A DNA stretch of 64,000 bases from Neocallimastix lanati (nom. inval.). Taxonomy: Eukaryota; Neocallimastigomycota; Neocallimastigomycetes; Neocallimastigales; Neocallimastigaceae. The translations under genes were made by a program, and so were the position numbers. The stretch is taken from the NCBI GenBank assembly GCA_016946835.1, contig JACVTC010000034.1, positions 122,001-186,000 on the forward strand, in the 5' to 3' direction. Numbering within the stretch: the stretch's first letter is position 1; every line of letters begins with the position of its first letter. This document shows positions 1 to 19,455 of this stretch, in pieces. Below the pieces are notes generated by a model. It made no database searches, was not told the origin of the DNA, and worked only from the letters and a program-made list of their open reading frames with translations.

Positions 1-31
<31 letters not shown>

Positions 32-131
32 AAAAAGAATACAAACATTATAAATAAAAAAAAAAAAAAAAAGAAAATTATTAGATACAGATTTTACTTC
101 TGTATTTATACTAATATTTTAAAAAATTTTT

Positions 132-3100
132 TTATATAAAATTATTACTTGTATGATTTGAATTTTCATCATTTATATCATTTTCATTAGTATCATTATA
201 GAAAGGTTTATCATTTTCAAATTCCTCATTTAAAATATTTTGAATAATATCATTCTTTTTAATGTTGTTTTGCTTTAGTCCCAAAGAGTAATTGACATTT
301 AAATAATTTGATGATAGATTTTGTGCTTTATTTGGTAATGTACTAGGGAAATTGTCTAGAGATCGTGAGGTCTCTAAATTGGAACTAAAAATATTTTTTT
401 GATATATTATATGGTCCTTTTGTGTATTATCCGAATAGGAAGAATTTGAAAAATTGTCACAGGATCTTGATCTACTTCGACTTAAAAATTCATCACTATT
501 ATTTGAATTTTCATCCTCAGGTGATAAATTACTATTATTATTATTATTATTATTACTACTGGAATTATTATTATTACTAAATTTATCTTCAACCTTACTT
601 TCATGAATAATTATAATTTGACTTGATTTATAATTTATAAAAGAATCTTCGAAGTATTTATAATTATCAAAAGAAAATGCCCTTCTTGTATTATTTCTAA
701 TTCCTGAGATATTAGTGTATGATGAATTTTTACACAATTCAATGCTCTTCTTTATTTCATTACCATTGTTATGTAAATTTATTAAATGATCAACCATTGA
801 CATTTTTCTTGGGGCATAAATACCACTGTCGGAGTTATTTAAATTAAAACTGCTACTGCAATTATCGAAGGAATCGGCTCCATTTAACGCTTTTTCACTC
901 TGAGCTGGAACACCTTTCAATTTTCTGGTGATGTAATCCTTCTCATTTTCAACATTATATTTCGAGAAAAATCTTGCAATGAAAAAAATAGTAAAAGATG
1001 AAACTCCATAAAAGTAGGTAACAAGTGCCGGATAAAGAAATCTTTCTATATATTTGGTGAATTTTAAATTCTGAACCATTCCAAAAAGGAAGAAAGATAT
1101 AAAAGAAATTAATAATGTGGAAGTGGCATAATGTATATCATATTTAAATTTTTTAATATTCCATTCAGTGAAAATTAGAAGAGCTATGAAGAGTAGAATA
1201 AATACTTTATGCAAATAGATAAGACTTAAAGCCAATCTACTAATGATACTGTGAATTTTACATTTCTGATATATTGCGTCATTATTAACAACTATAACAA
1301 CTTTAGAAGTTTCAATTAAAGTCAAAGTATTTAAAACAATATCGATAGTAATAAATATTAAAACAGTTTTACCAAAATTTTTTTCACAGAAATAAATACA
1401 ACGTCTATTGCTTTCCGGATAATTAATAAATATTCTAATAAATAATACTGTATTACTCAACGTAAACCCAACTGAAAAAATTAAAGATTTTATGGCACAC
1501 TTGAACTCATTCATTTTTCCCATTCCTGTAAATCCATAACTTATAATAATTATTTGACCAAGCATATAAATGAACCAATAAAATGGACTTAATAATCTAA
1601 ATTTGTATTTATGCTTTTTTGTGAAGGCCAAAAAATAGCAAAATATCATTATTATATAGGTTACTATTATTACAATAGTATATATTCTATTTATTATAGA
1701 TGAATTTTCTAAATAAGAACTAAGGATTAAATCTTGTATATTCATGAGACATTCGTTGAGATCTTCATCGTTATAAAGATATTTTAATAAATAATTTCTA
1801 TATTTTTTTGAAAATATGGTGTAATCTTCCGAATCATCTACTGGCCTTAAGATCCCTTGAATTGATTTAATATTTTGACATTGTACATATTTTTGACATA
1901 TGGATTCATCATCATTATAAAAGTCTTCAAAAGAACTTTGAAATCCAATTTCCATAATTTTTTGTTGATGTTCATACGAACTAATATATTCCATTACTGT
2001 TGCTACTTTTTTCTTTTTTTCTTCAGATATATGTATATTCATTCCCATATTATATCCACCGACACATGATCCAGATATTCCATCCGTATTTCCTGGTAAA
2101 TTTGATAAAGTGTAATTTCCATTAAATTTGACATCATTCCATGTCTTAACGAAAAGACAATCATCTGAATTTAAACATTTCACTATATCTTCATTATTTG
2201 CTCTTATTCCATATTCTTTTTATTTTATTTTATTTTTTATTTATTTATTTATTATTATTTTTTTTTTTTAAAAAATAAAATAAATATAATGAAAAAGGAT
2301 ATGTAATAATGGTAATAATTAAATATAAAATAAAATATAATATAATAAATATTACATTAAATAATAAATATAATAAATAATATATAATATAATATAATAA
2401 ATAATATATAATATAATATAATATAATATATAATATAATATAATATAACAAATAATATATAATATAATATAATATATAATATAATATAATAATGATATTA
2501 ATATTATAATATGTATGTATAAATAAATTGGTATAATATTAGTATAATGTTCATCTTATTTGCCCTAAGCTTATTTATAAATATATATTAATTACCACCG
2601 AATTCATTTTTAATATTTTTTAATTTTTTCATTGCTAATACTATCTCTGGATCTGTAATACTTGGAAAATTATCATAAATATTTTCTCTGAATGAATAAA
2701 TATATTCATAAAGTGAACAAAAACCGTTTTCAGAGTCTTTTATTATATTTTATTTTATTTTATTATATATATGTATTTTTTAATATTTAATAACATTTTA
2801 ATTTTAAAAATTTACATTTAAAATATAATAAATGAATTTTAAATGGTTTAATATATAAAGGTATAGTTTTTTAATATTATTTTTATAATATTTATATATT
2901 TATATATTTATATTAATATTTATATATAATATATATATTTTCTATTTTATATATTATTAATGAATATTTTTTTTTATTATTTTACCTGTTATATCTGCAG
3001 TATATACTATAATATCTTTATTTAATTTTTTTTCTTCAGACATAATAAAAATTCCTGTATCTATCAATTCATCCCATGTTTTTGGAATTGTTTTATTGTA

Positions 3101-3930
3101 TTTGTTTAAAAGGTTTTGATTTGAATATAACATATTATATTCCAAGTACAATGGCTATTTTTTTTTTTTTTATTTTAAATATATCAAATATATATTAAAA
3201 TAATATATAAAATTTGTTAAAAATAAAATAAAATAAAAAAAAAAAAAATTGTCAATATCTGTATATTTTAAATAAAATATCAAATCATTTAATTTATTTG
3301 AAGTTATATGTATATAATTTAATCCTAATTTATATACTATTTAATATAAATATCAACATAAATAAAAAAAATTTGATGTTTCATTAATCAATTTAGAGTT
3401 CTATTAATAAATACCAATGCGACAACATCATTAAATAGACAAGAACTTCTAGTTGCTGGATTAATATATTTATTAATAAGAGTTGAAGGCAAGTGAAGAT
3501 TCAAATTTTCGAAATATTTTGATAATTTTTTTGCATTCACAGAATCAACTATTATTAAATCATATTTTGTTGATTTCGAGCTTAAAAGATATTCTATAGT
3601 TTTGGTGTATGATTTTGTTGTTATTTCTGAAGAATAATCATATTTTGCTAATGTTATATTTAAATTGTTTTTGTTGGAATAATTATTAAATTCTTCAATA
3701 GTATTGTTTATATATATATCATTTATTCCATCGGAATAATATATTAAATTTATTTTTTCACAGTGAATATATCCTAATTTATATTTAAAATATTATTTAA
3801 TTAATATTTGAATTAATCTTTTAAGAATAATTGAAATAATTAATATATTGTAAATAAAAAGCAATGTATTTTAAATATAATTTTTACTTAAAAATAATAA
3901 TTGACATATAATTAATATAATGTGAACCAT
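132..3930 (-). CDS. Class C GPCR-like receptor with solute-binding-protein ectodomain (paralogue A), 5 exons, 931 aa
   Basis: Seen: exons on the minus strand, in transcript order, are 3930-3888, 3773-3415, 3154-2986, 2736-2596 and 2215-132; intron phases are 1, 0, 1, 1 and the joined length is 2796 nt (931 codons plus stop). Exon 1 encodes a short hydrophobic signal peptide (MVHIILIICQLLFL). Residues about 15-400 resemble a bacterial sugar-type ABC solute-binding protein: KSTKYDL, then IPKTWDEL in exon 3, the usual binding-protein helix motif. Seven hydrophobic segments run from about residue 411 to 653. A Cys in EFKC at the start of TM3 and another in YQKCKI in extracellular loop 2 could form the class C disulfide; TEWNI follows TM5. 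The tail of about 275 residues is Ser/Asn-rich, with an Asn tract and an SRSRSRS stretch, far longer than in paralogues B and C. Inferred role: plasma-membrane sensor of an extracellular ligand. Exon 1 is the least certain part; TM and domain identity are firm. Confidence 0.85.
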
Positions 3931-4072
3931 CTTCTAATATTTATTTTTGAATTTCCAAATAAATAAATAAATATAATAGAGAATAAAATAATGCTTTCTT
4001 TTATATATATAGAGTATACATAATATTTATTATTTTTCATATATACTAAAAAAGTAAATACAATCAAAAAAA

Positions 4073-4114
<42 letters not shown>

Positions 4115-4619
4115 TAAAAAAAAAAAATCTATATCTTTATATATATAAAAACCTTTTTTAATTATATGAAAAAAAAAAAAAAGAGAGAATTAGCTATTTA
4201 AGGTTTAAAAATCAAATTGTTCATGAAAGTCAATTATTATTATAAAGATATAAAAATAGCACTCTTCATATTATTTTTTTTTTCTGAATTTTCAAATTAA
4301 AATATTATAAATTTACTTTAAACTTTCAGTTATTTATTAATAAATTATAATCTTTTTTTGTAATATGTAATCAATTTTAATATATATTTATTTTAAAATT
4401 TAAATAATTAAAAAAAAAAAAAAAAAAATGGAAATAAAAACTTTATCATATAAATAAACGATGAAAATGTATATTAAATTATAATTATAATACAAAAAGC
4501 AAAAAATTCCTTGAATTTTTTGCTATTAATTTTTGTCTTTTTAAATTAAGTTTTTAAGAATACTTTCTATTATTATAATTATTAGTATTTTGATTTAAAT
4601 ATAGAAGGAACATTTGTAA

Positions 4620-4672
<53 letters not shown>

Positions 4673-4886
4673 TTTGTTTTTTGTTTTTTGTTTAAAAAAA
4701 AAAAAGAAAAAAATATCGTTTTATTTATTTATCAATATAAAAGAAATAACCCTTTTCATAATTTTTTTTTTTTTTTTAATCAATTAAAATACGAAATATT
4801 AAAAATTAATTTTTTATATTAAAAGAAATTAAAATTAATAGTAATTCACTCTTATTATATATAATAGATTGAAGATATAATTATCG

Positions 4887-4941
<55 letters not shown>

Positions 4942-6932
4942 AACTACATAAAAATTGATAATAATAAGATTAAAATTAAAATATTGATAATATATATATA
5001 TATATATATAAATATAATTACTATATTAAATATTAAATATAAAACATAAAATTTATATACAGAATTTGTATGATTTTTGTTTTTATATGATTTAAAAAAG
5101 TGAATAATACAATAATTATATTAAATTATGAACTACATAAAAAACTACATAAAAAAAAAAATAATAAATACATATAAATATTATATTACTATATTTTCTA
5201 TTAAACTTATTAATGAATTTTATATTTAAATAGTTATTTATATATACTTCAAATTTTACTTAAATATATAGATAAAAAGTATTATAGAAATATTGAAATA
5301 TAATTCAAAATATATAATCCCATATAATATTTCTGTATATATAATAAATTTTGAAAAAAAAAGTTATAATAAAATCGACTTTTTATGATTACTAGATATT
5401 ACTAATTGTGAATTACTGAAAAATAATATTTCTTGACGATTTAATTCTTATTTATTTTCTTGTTATTAATAATTATATGAATATTTAATAATTTATTTTT
5501 ATATATGTAATGTATAATAATAATTTTTGAAAAAAAAATTTTTTTGAGTTTTTTTTTTAATAATTTTTTTTTTTGGTATAATATATATATTTTATATAAA
5601 AAGTGATCGAATAGATTTAATATTTTATAAAATATTGAATAATTTTTTATTTTATTTTATTTTAATTTTATTTTATTTAATTTGTACTTTAATTATATAT
5701 TAATCTTCTATTTGTTTATTTTATTCAATATTTAATATCAATCTTCATCTTACATCTATATTTCTACTATTTATTTTATTGTGTTTTATTTCAATCTGTA
5801 CTTTATATTTATATTTCTACTGCTTGTTTTATTTTATTTTACTCAATCTTCATTTTACATCTATATTTCTACTATTTATTTTATTGTATTTTTATTTCAA
5901 TCTGTACTTTATATTTATATTTCTACTGCTTGTTTTATTTTATTTTATTATAAAAAATATTTTTTAAAAAAACTTCAAAAATATAATAAAAAATATGAAA
6001 ATTTATTTCAAAATAAATAAAAAATAATATCAAAGAAGAGTGAAAGTAATTTAATAATAATAATAATAAGATAAAGTAATAAATGTAATAATAGTAATAA
6101 TAATAGATAGTAATAAATAATAATAATAATAGATAATAATAATAAAACTATGTATATAAAAAATTAAGAAACCAAACAAAAAAAATATATATATATTATA
6201 TAACAAAAATCGAAAAAAATATAATAAAAAAAATTAATAAAGTTAAAATAAAAAAAAAAAATAACCAAATAATAGAAATAAATAATAATAATTTATATAT
6301 ATAAATAAAAATTATGTTATTATACATAACTTTATTTTATTATTATTATATATGATGTTTTACATAATCTTTTTAGATATTAAAATTTATAATTATTTTG
6401 TTATTACTTTATATATATATTTAATTGAAAAATTATTTAAATTTTCTTTTTTTAGTTCATTAGATTGGTAAATATAAACTTTATTATTTATGTAAAATAT
6501 TATTTAAAAAGCTAATATCTTTAATTCAAAGCTATATATTTCATATTGATTTCGCTTTTTTTATCATATTATAAACTTTATTATTTATTGTATATATAAA
6601 ATATATATATATATATAAAATATTAAACTTCTCATGCTAAATATTATAATAAACCTTCCATAATTCAGAATTATTTTAATTTTTTTTTTATTATATTTTA
6701 ATAAATGAATATACCTTTTTTTTTTATATATATATCTTTTTATAATTTTATGAATATCATAACTAATTTTTATATATATATATTAAATTTATTATTTCTA
6801 TTTTTTTTTTTTTTTTTTTATTACTTATTAACAATTTTCATACAATAAAATAAGTTTTAAATATATTTTATTTTATAGTAATTAATTCAAATTAAATCGA
6901 GAAATATTTATTATATTTATTCAAAAATAAAA
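3931..6932. other. Intergenic, extremely AT-rich, no gene seen
   Basis: This lies between the divergently transcribed receptor A and MATH genes, so both promoters should be here. It holds long poly-T and poly-A tracts (for example about 4622-4671 and 4890-4934), TA microsatellites and the minisatellite listed separately. No coding segment or RNA gene was recognised on either strand. Confidence 0.7.
5646..5946 (-). repeat. Minisatellite related to the 56-57 kb satellite, opposite orientation
   Basis: Imperfect copies of a unit of about 50 bp containing CAATCTGTACTTTATATTTA followed by a CTACT core and a TTTTA tract. This is the reverse complement of the unit at 56.1-57.3 kb. Short open frames across it are repeat artefacts. 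Confidence 0.7.
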
Positions 6933-13576
<6,644 letters not shown>

Positions 13577-13644
13577 AAATAAAGTACTAAAATTCAATAA
13601 TATATATATATATATATAAAACTTTTTAAAAATTAAATTATTTC

Positions 13645-13675
<31 letters not shown>

Positions 13676-13976
13676 GATTAAAGTATTAAATAAATTTAAA
13701 TTAAAAATTAAAAAAAAAAAAAAATGTTTTATAAAACATAATGATAAAGTAGCCAATAAATTATTTAATTTAAAATATATAATAATTTATATTATTACTA
13801 TTTTTTATTTTCTTTTCTTTTGTAATAATCGATTCTAATTATGGTAAAAATAAAATAATAAAAAATATTTATAAACAAATAAAAACAAAAACAAATAGAA
13901 ACATTTTTTTTTTAAATAAATAAAAATAATTTTTTTCTTTAGTACTAAAAAATTTATGTAATTCTAATTTTTTTTA

Positions 13977-14017
<41 letters not shown>

Positions 14018-14677
14018 CTTAATAGAATTATATATTACTTTTGTATAATTAACTAATCAATAGAGATTGAAAGTTTATAAAATAATTTATTATTTATTAT
14101 TTGTATAAATAATTATTTTTAAAATAGATTGTCTAAAAAATTAAAATATAGATTATATATGCTAAATAATCATTGTTTTAACTAATTTTAAATATTTACT
14201 ATATAATTTTTAATTTTTTTTATTTTATTTTTTTTTTATGTTATAATTTATGAAATACTAAGCATTTATAATTCTCATTTATAATATCATATAATATATT
14301 AAAAACTAAAAAAAAAGCTCTATAATAAGGTTAGGTGTTTTAATAGGGTTGAAGATATTTTATTTATTATATATATATTGATATATAAAATTATTCATTT
14401 ATTAACTTCATAAATACTGTATATGCTTTTATTATTATTAAAAATAAATTTATCTTTTTACTTTATATAATTTTTTATTATACTAAATATATCTATAGTT
14501 AAAGAAAAAAAAATTATTGAATCGTTATTTATATTAATTAAAAATAATGTTTACTACTACCATTATTTCTTGTGATCATTAATATTTTTTAAAAAGTAAT
14601 AATATTACTTTTAAAAGATTATTATACTGCTAATATTTACTATTAAAATATATGTATATATATATTTAATCTTGATA
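13577..14677. other. Intergenic, no gene seen
   Basis: Downstream of the MATH gene. Poly-A and poly-T tracts (about 13978-14017) and AT-rich sequence with stops in all frames. Nothing recognisable. Confidence 0.65.
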
Positions 14678-14965
14678 TTTTATTAAGAAAAATTATATTT
14701 TGTTATTAATACATTATCATTTTATTATCATTACAAAAAAAAAAAAAATTAAAAGAACCAAATAAAAATTATTTTTGAATTTTAGTTTTTTAAAAAAATA
14801 GAGAAGTTAATTAAAAATAAAATAAAATAAAATACTAATTAATTAATGATAATAAATAATAAAAAAACTTTTGTTTTTTAAAAAATTAAAGAAGTTAATT
14901 AAATTTTATTTTATTTTTAATTAACTTCTCTATTTTTTATAAAAAACTTAAATAAAATACTAATT
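14678..14965. repeat. Fold-back element, copy 1
   Basis: A block of about 288 bp repeated at 15228-15529. It contains a perfect 35-bp inverted repeat (14794-14828 against 14903-14937, core AGAGAAGTTAATTAAAAAT) with a 74-bp spacer, so a single strand could fold into a long hairpin. No coding capacity. It may be a miniature fold-back transposon or a local duplication. Confidence 0.75.
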
Positions 14966-15227
14966 GTTATAAAATTACACTTTATTTATTTATTATTAAA
15001 AGTTCCGTATATTAAAATATTACATTGTTGATTATTTATAACATACATTTTTATAATAATTTTACATATATATATGTGTGATATATATCATCTGATATAA
15101 TACGCCACTAACATTTATACATATATTTTATGTTTATGATATTATAATTATTTATTATTAACTATATTTATATTTATTAATTATATATTAATTTTATATT
15201 AACTATATTAAACTTATTTCTAACATG

Positions 15228-15529
15228 TTTTATTAAGAAAAATTATATTTTGTTATTAATACATTATCATTTTATTATCATTACAAAAAAAAAAAAATTA
15301 AAAGAACCAAATAAAAAAAAAAAAAATATAAATTATTTTTGAACTTTAGTTTTTTAAAAAAATAGAGAAGTTAATTAAAAATAAAATAAAATAAAATACT
15401 AATTAATTAATGATAATAAATAATAAAAAAACTTTTGTTTTTTAAAAAATTAAAGAAGTTAATTAAATTTTATTTTATTTTTAATTAACTTCTCTATTTT
15501 TTATAAAAAACTTAAATAAAATACTAATT
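15228..15529. repeat. Fold-back element, copy 2
   Basis: Near-identical direct copy of 14678-14965, with the same 35-bp inverted repeat (15358-15392 against 15467-15501) and a small A-rich insertion near 15312-15327. Confidence 0.75.
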
Positions 15530-16434
15530 AATTAATAATAATAAATAATAAAAAAAGTTATAAAAAATTATTTTTATAATTGAATATTAATAAATTATAA
15601 ATATAAAAAAAAGAATATTTATTATTTATTTAATTATTATTTATTAACTATTAAAAGAACAAGCCACATACAAAAAAACGTCACAATGCGAAACGCACTA
15701 GATTCAATAAAGCTATAATAATATAATCAAATTTAAAAATCAAGCTTTAATAATATAATTAAATTAAAAATATATTTGGAAGCCTTTTAAGTTTTCTTTA
15801 TAATTTTTTCTTTTCTTTTCTTTTTTTTTTTTTATTTCAAGTATAATAATGAAAAATAAAAAATATCTTTAATAATATTAAAATTTTTAGTTTTATATAA
15901 AATAAAACTAAAAAAAAAAAAAAAAATAAAAAAGGAATTCTTATGTAAATATTTAATTTTAAAAAAAAACTCAGCAATTATTTAAGCTTAAAAAAAACAA
16001 AAAATTTATTTATTTTATATTTTATTTATTTATTTATTTATTTATAAAATATTAATATATTTTATTTATTATTAACATTATAATTTTAATTTTATAATTA
16101 ATTAATATATTTAATAATATATTCATTATTGATCAATTCAAATATTTTTTATTAATAATTTATACATTTTTATTATCCAAAATGGAAATTTTTTTTTTTT
16201 TTCCACTAGTATCAAATATCACACTCTGTATTTTAATTATTTACTTTTTGAAAAACTTTATGATTAATATATATACATATATATTATATATAAATCCTTT
16301 TCAAATCATAAAAAATTAAATATTCCACAGCATAATATATATAATACTGAATAATTTTTTTTTTTAGTAGTTCAACTTTAAATCTATTTAACTATATATA
16401 TTATATATAATTTAAGGGATATAAATAATTATAT
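15530..16434. other. Intergenic, AT-rich, no gene seen
   Basis: Low-complexity sequence. A short less AT-biased patch near 15657-15705 (AAGCCACATAC, GTCACAATGCG) resembles motifs near LTRs and TIRs elsewhere in the window, but no element boundary could be drawn. Confidence 0.5.
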
Positions 16435-16924
16435 TGGACCTTCAAAATTATATTAAATTGAATACCAAATCAAGAAACTAGAGGTCGAAAATGACGATAT
16501 AAAACTATATATAGACAAATTAAATTACTTAGTTCAACTTCAGGATAAGGAATCAAAAAGATGTGAAAAAACAAAATTAGACGAAGAAACTAAAATTTTA
16601 CTTTCAGCTGAAGAAATTGTTAAATTTGGAGTTCCTCCAGTACTTTTAGTCGAATTTAAAACCTTTGAAGAATTAAAAGAACGAATAGCCTTGACTAGCG
16701 TTTTTATTAAAAAATACAAAGACATAAAGAAAATTGACTATAGCAACGAAACTACACAAGAGCTTTCGGTTAATAGAATTAGAAATGGTAAATTACCATA
16801 TAAATTTAACAATGATTTTGATAAAGATAAAGAAAAAGAAAAATATTGTCATATTTGCCATAGACACGGACACACTACCGATGAATGTTTTTTAAATCCT
16901 AGAAGAAAAGATAGAAGAAATAAT
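16435..16924 (+). pseudogene. Internal copia gag fragment with zinc knuckle
   Basis: About 490 bp match the intact element at 27425-27914, covering the C-terminal half of Gag through the CX2CX4HX4C knuckle (CHICHRHGHTTDEC). Only about ten substitutions were seen by eye. One creates a TAA in the gag frame near 16452. No LTR, protease or polymerase accompanies it, and both ends stop abruptly in AT-rich sequence, so it is a truncated pseudogene copy and not a solo element. Confidence 0.85.
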
Positions 16925-17095
16925 ATATATAATATATATATGATTATTATTTAAGTATTTATGCATTTATTTTATTTTATATTTTAATAAAAGAAATAAA
17001 GGTATTAAATAAAATTAAATAAAGAAGTTATTATTACAAAATAAATTAATAAAATTAAGAAAATATAATAAATATTAAAATTCATAATAAAAAGC

Positions 17096-17272
17096 TTCAG
17101 ATTTTCAAATAGCGTTTTTGAGTCTGAATTTTAAAAAAGATTTTTTTTTGTTTCAGATTTTCGAAGGGTATTTTCGAATCTGAATTAATTTATCAGATTT
17201 TCAGAGAGAGATTCTGAGTCTGAAATATTATTAGAATAAAGAATTGGATTGTCAGAGGGTTTTCTGAGCCCA
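17096..17272. repeat. Array of four small imperfect hairpins
   Basis: Four interrupted palindromes of about 28-33 nt lie at 17096-17128, 17152-17184, 17193-17223 and 17245-17272. The best is TTCAGATTTTCGAA and TTCGAATCTGAA around a short loop. Arms are of the form TCAGA...TCTGA, loops differ, and the fourth is degenerate. No coding frame crosses the array. It may be the end of a transposon or part of an RNA. Confidence 0.6.
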
Positions 17273-17689
17273 TAATTATATTATAATACAAAGATAAATT
17301 TATTTTTAATAATTATTAAATATATTTTTAAAGTAAACATATTTTTAAATTGGATATCATAGCATTAATACCATTTTTAAATTTTCAAATGTCTGAAAAT
17401 AAATAGGAATTCTTTGTTCCATATCTCTATTTCCTTAATCACAGAATTTCCCCTAATGATATCTTAATGGACACCTAAAAATGTTTGCGCTCTCCTTAAA
17501 ATAGCTTATTTTAAAATTTGTCAAAGATGTTCAATCTTTTATTGCTGGTTTGAAATATTATCATTAACTTATTGTTTAACTTTTCTAAAATCACTCATCC
17601 TCTTAATAAACTCACAAGGTAAAATTGCAAAAATTTGTTTGATCTAAAGATGCTCAAAGTGTAAGTTCACTACTTCTCCTAATTATGAT

Positions 17690-18480
17690 CTTTCTTATAT
17701 CGTCATCGAATCTGATTCTGTTCCCTCCCAACTTCTTTGGTTTGACAATTCTATTTTATTCATCCAATTTTGCTTTTTTTATTTTCATTCTATAACTTCA
17801 GCCCAAAAAAATAAAAATTTTATTCCATCTACGATAAGAACTACTTGCAATTGTTGATTCTTTCTAAAATTGGCGTCACTTGATTAACTGTGCTTCCATT
17901 TCTTTCACCATATCTTTGGATCATCGAAGCCTTCTATATAATATCCTGACTTTTCTTCAAGTAAAGATGTCTCACTTTCAGTTCTTCACTCTTAAAACTT
18001 TGAACTTTTACTCCTTTCTTTTAAATAATTAAAATCTATCCTTATTCCTCATTATCAACATAAATACTTTTCCTTTCCAATAACAGTTTCCTCTCTTTTT
18101 AACAACAAAATTTATGTTTCCTTCGAACTAATTGACAATTTTCTCTTCTTCAAGTATCTAATGCCTATTGGCTGGAAAGGGATAAATTATTGGAATAAAA
18201 TTAAAGAGATTAAGTTATCAATGCCATTTTTATGTTAAAAGTCATCCTTATTTTTTACAGGATTCTTTCTGATGTATATCAGCCTATTTCTAATTAGGAA
18301 ATAAATCATGATATTAGAAATGAACATATGAATACTTATCAATTTAAGAAAAGAAGGTACCTCAACAGAAGTTCCATTCGTTTTAAAGATGGAAGCAAAT
18401 TTGATTTCGAAGAAAAATGTTGATAATAAAGGTAAAACAATGAATAGTATATAAATCTGATATATCCTCATTTTTCTTTG
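17690..18480 (-). pseudogene. Decayed ISXO2-like (Merlin-type) DDE transposase remnant
   Basis: The minus strand shows, in the order expected for the ISXO2 transposase family and in shifting frames: a segment like the N-terminal helical region (18471-18235); EETVIGKEKY near 18093-18064, resembling the family's EIDETVIGKRKY catalytic motif with the first Asp lost; GSTVNQVTP, recalling the TVNHS motif; and SYRRWNKIFIFFG, recalling the final IE.xW..K block. Many stops and frameshifts separate them. The family call is an inference from weak motif order and needs a profile search. No terminal repeats were found. Confidence 0.4.
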
Positions 18481-19323
18481 AGAATTTACGAACTTTAATG
18501 GTCATAGCCATCATTATTACTAAACTAATATATAGGATAGAATATTTATTAATAAATTTAAATATTTTATATATATGTAAAGTATAGAAATTATAAAAAT
18601 AATTATTAAAATCAAATTGCTATTTTTTTATGTAATGTATATAGAAAATGTATATAGAAAGGATAAAGTAATAAATATTCAAATAGGTATATTATAAAAT
18701 TAAACATTAAATATATTTATATATTGCAAAAAAAAAAAAAAAATTACAATTATTGAAGAGTAAATATTGGAAAATAATTAATGTTTATCAAAATCATATG
18801 TACATATCATAAAAGATAGTACGTCAAAGAACAAAAATTTTTTAAATTTTAATAATCAAAATAGGAGATTCCGTATTAAGCAAAAAAAGGAGTTAATTAT
18901 GGTAATAGTAATATAAATTATTAATCTTTTGTCATGTACTTTTTCACTGTGGGAAACACTCAAAATCTTTGTGAAGATATATAATACATATAGAAAACAA
19001 TGGCAGAAAAGAGTGGAATGTACACACAATTATTGATAAAAAAAAAGTTTAATAGTGAACTCATATGACATAAGAAACATGTACTCACTAACTGACAAAA
19101 TTAAGGGTACATGATTCTCATGATAATATCTAATATGTATTGGTTAATTGTGGTGACATTATTTTAATAGAGGAATGCTTAGGAAAAATTTTAAAAATGA
19201 TGAAAAAGACGAAGATGGCAACTAATATCGTGAATAAAATTTAATACTAAAAATGTGAATATAAAAAGATTCATTTCAACTTTTTTATCACCAAAAGATT
19301 TATTCCATATATTTAAGGTGTTC

Positions 19324-19412
19324 AATAAATTTTTTTTTTGAATATTATTAATTTTTTTTTTGAATATTATTAATTTTTTTTTTTGAATATTATTAATTTT
19401 TTTTTTTGAATA

Positions 19413-19420
<8 letters not shown>
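19324..19420. repeat. Minisatellite of about 22-23 bp
   Basis: Four to five copies of a T-run followed by GAATATTATTAA, ending in a long poly-T. Confidence 0.8.

Positions 19421-19455
<35 letters not shown>

Noticed and set aside
17386-18240. A plus-strand gene in the less AT-rich stretch
   Set aside because: All plus-strand frames are broken every few dozen codons; the only motif order that made sense was the minus-strand transposase relic.
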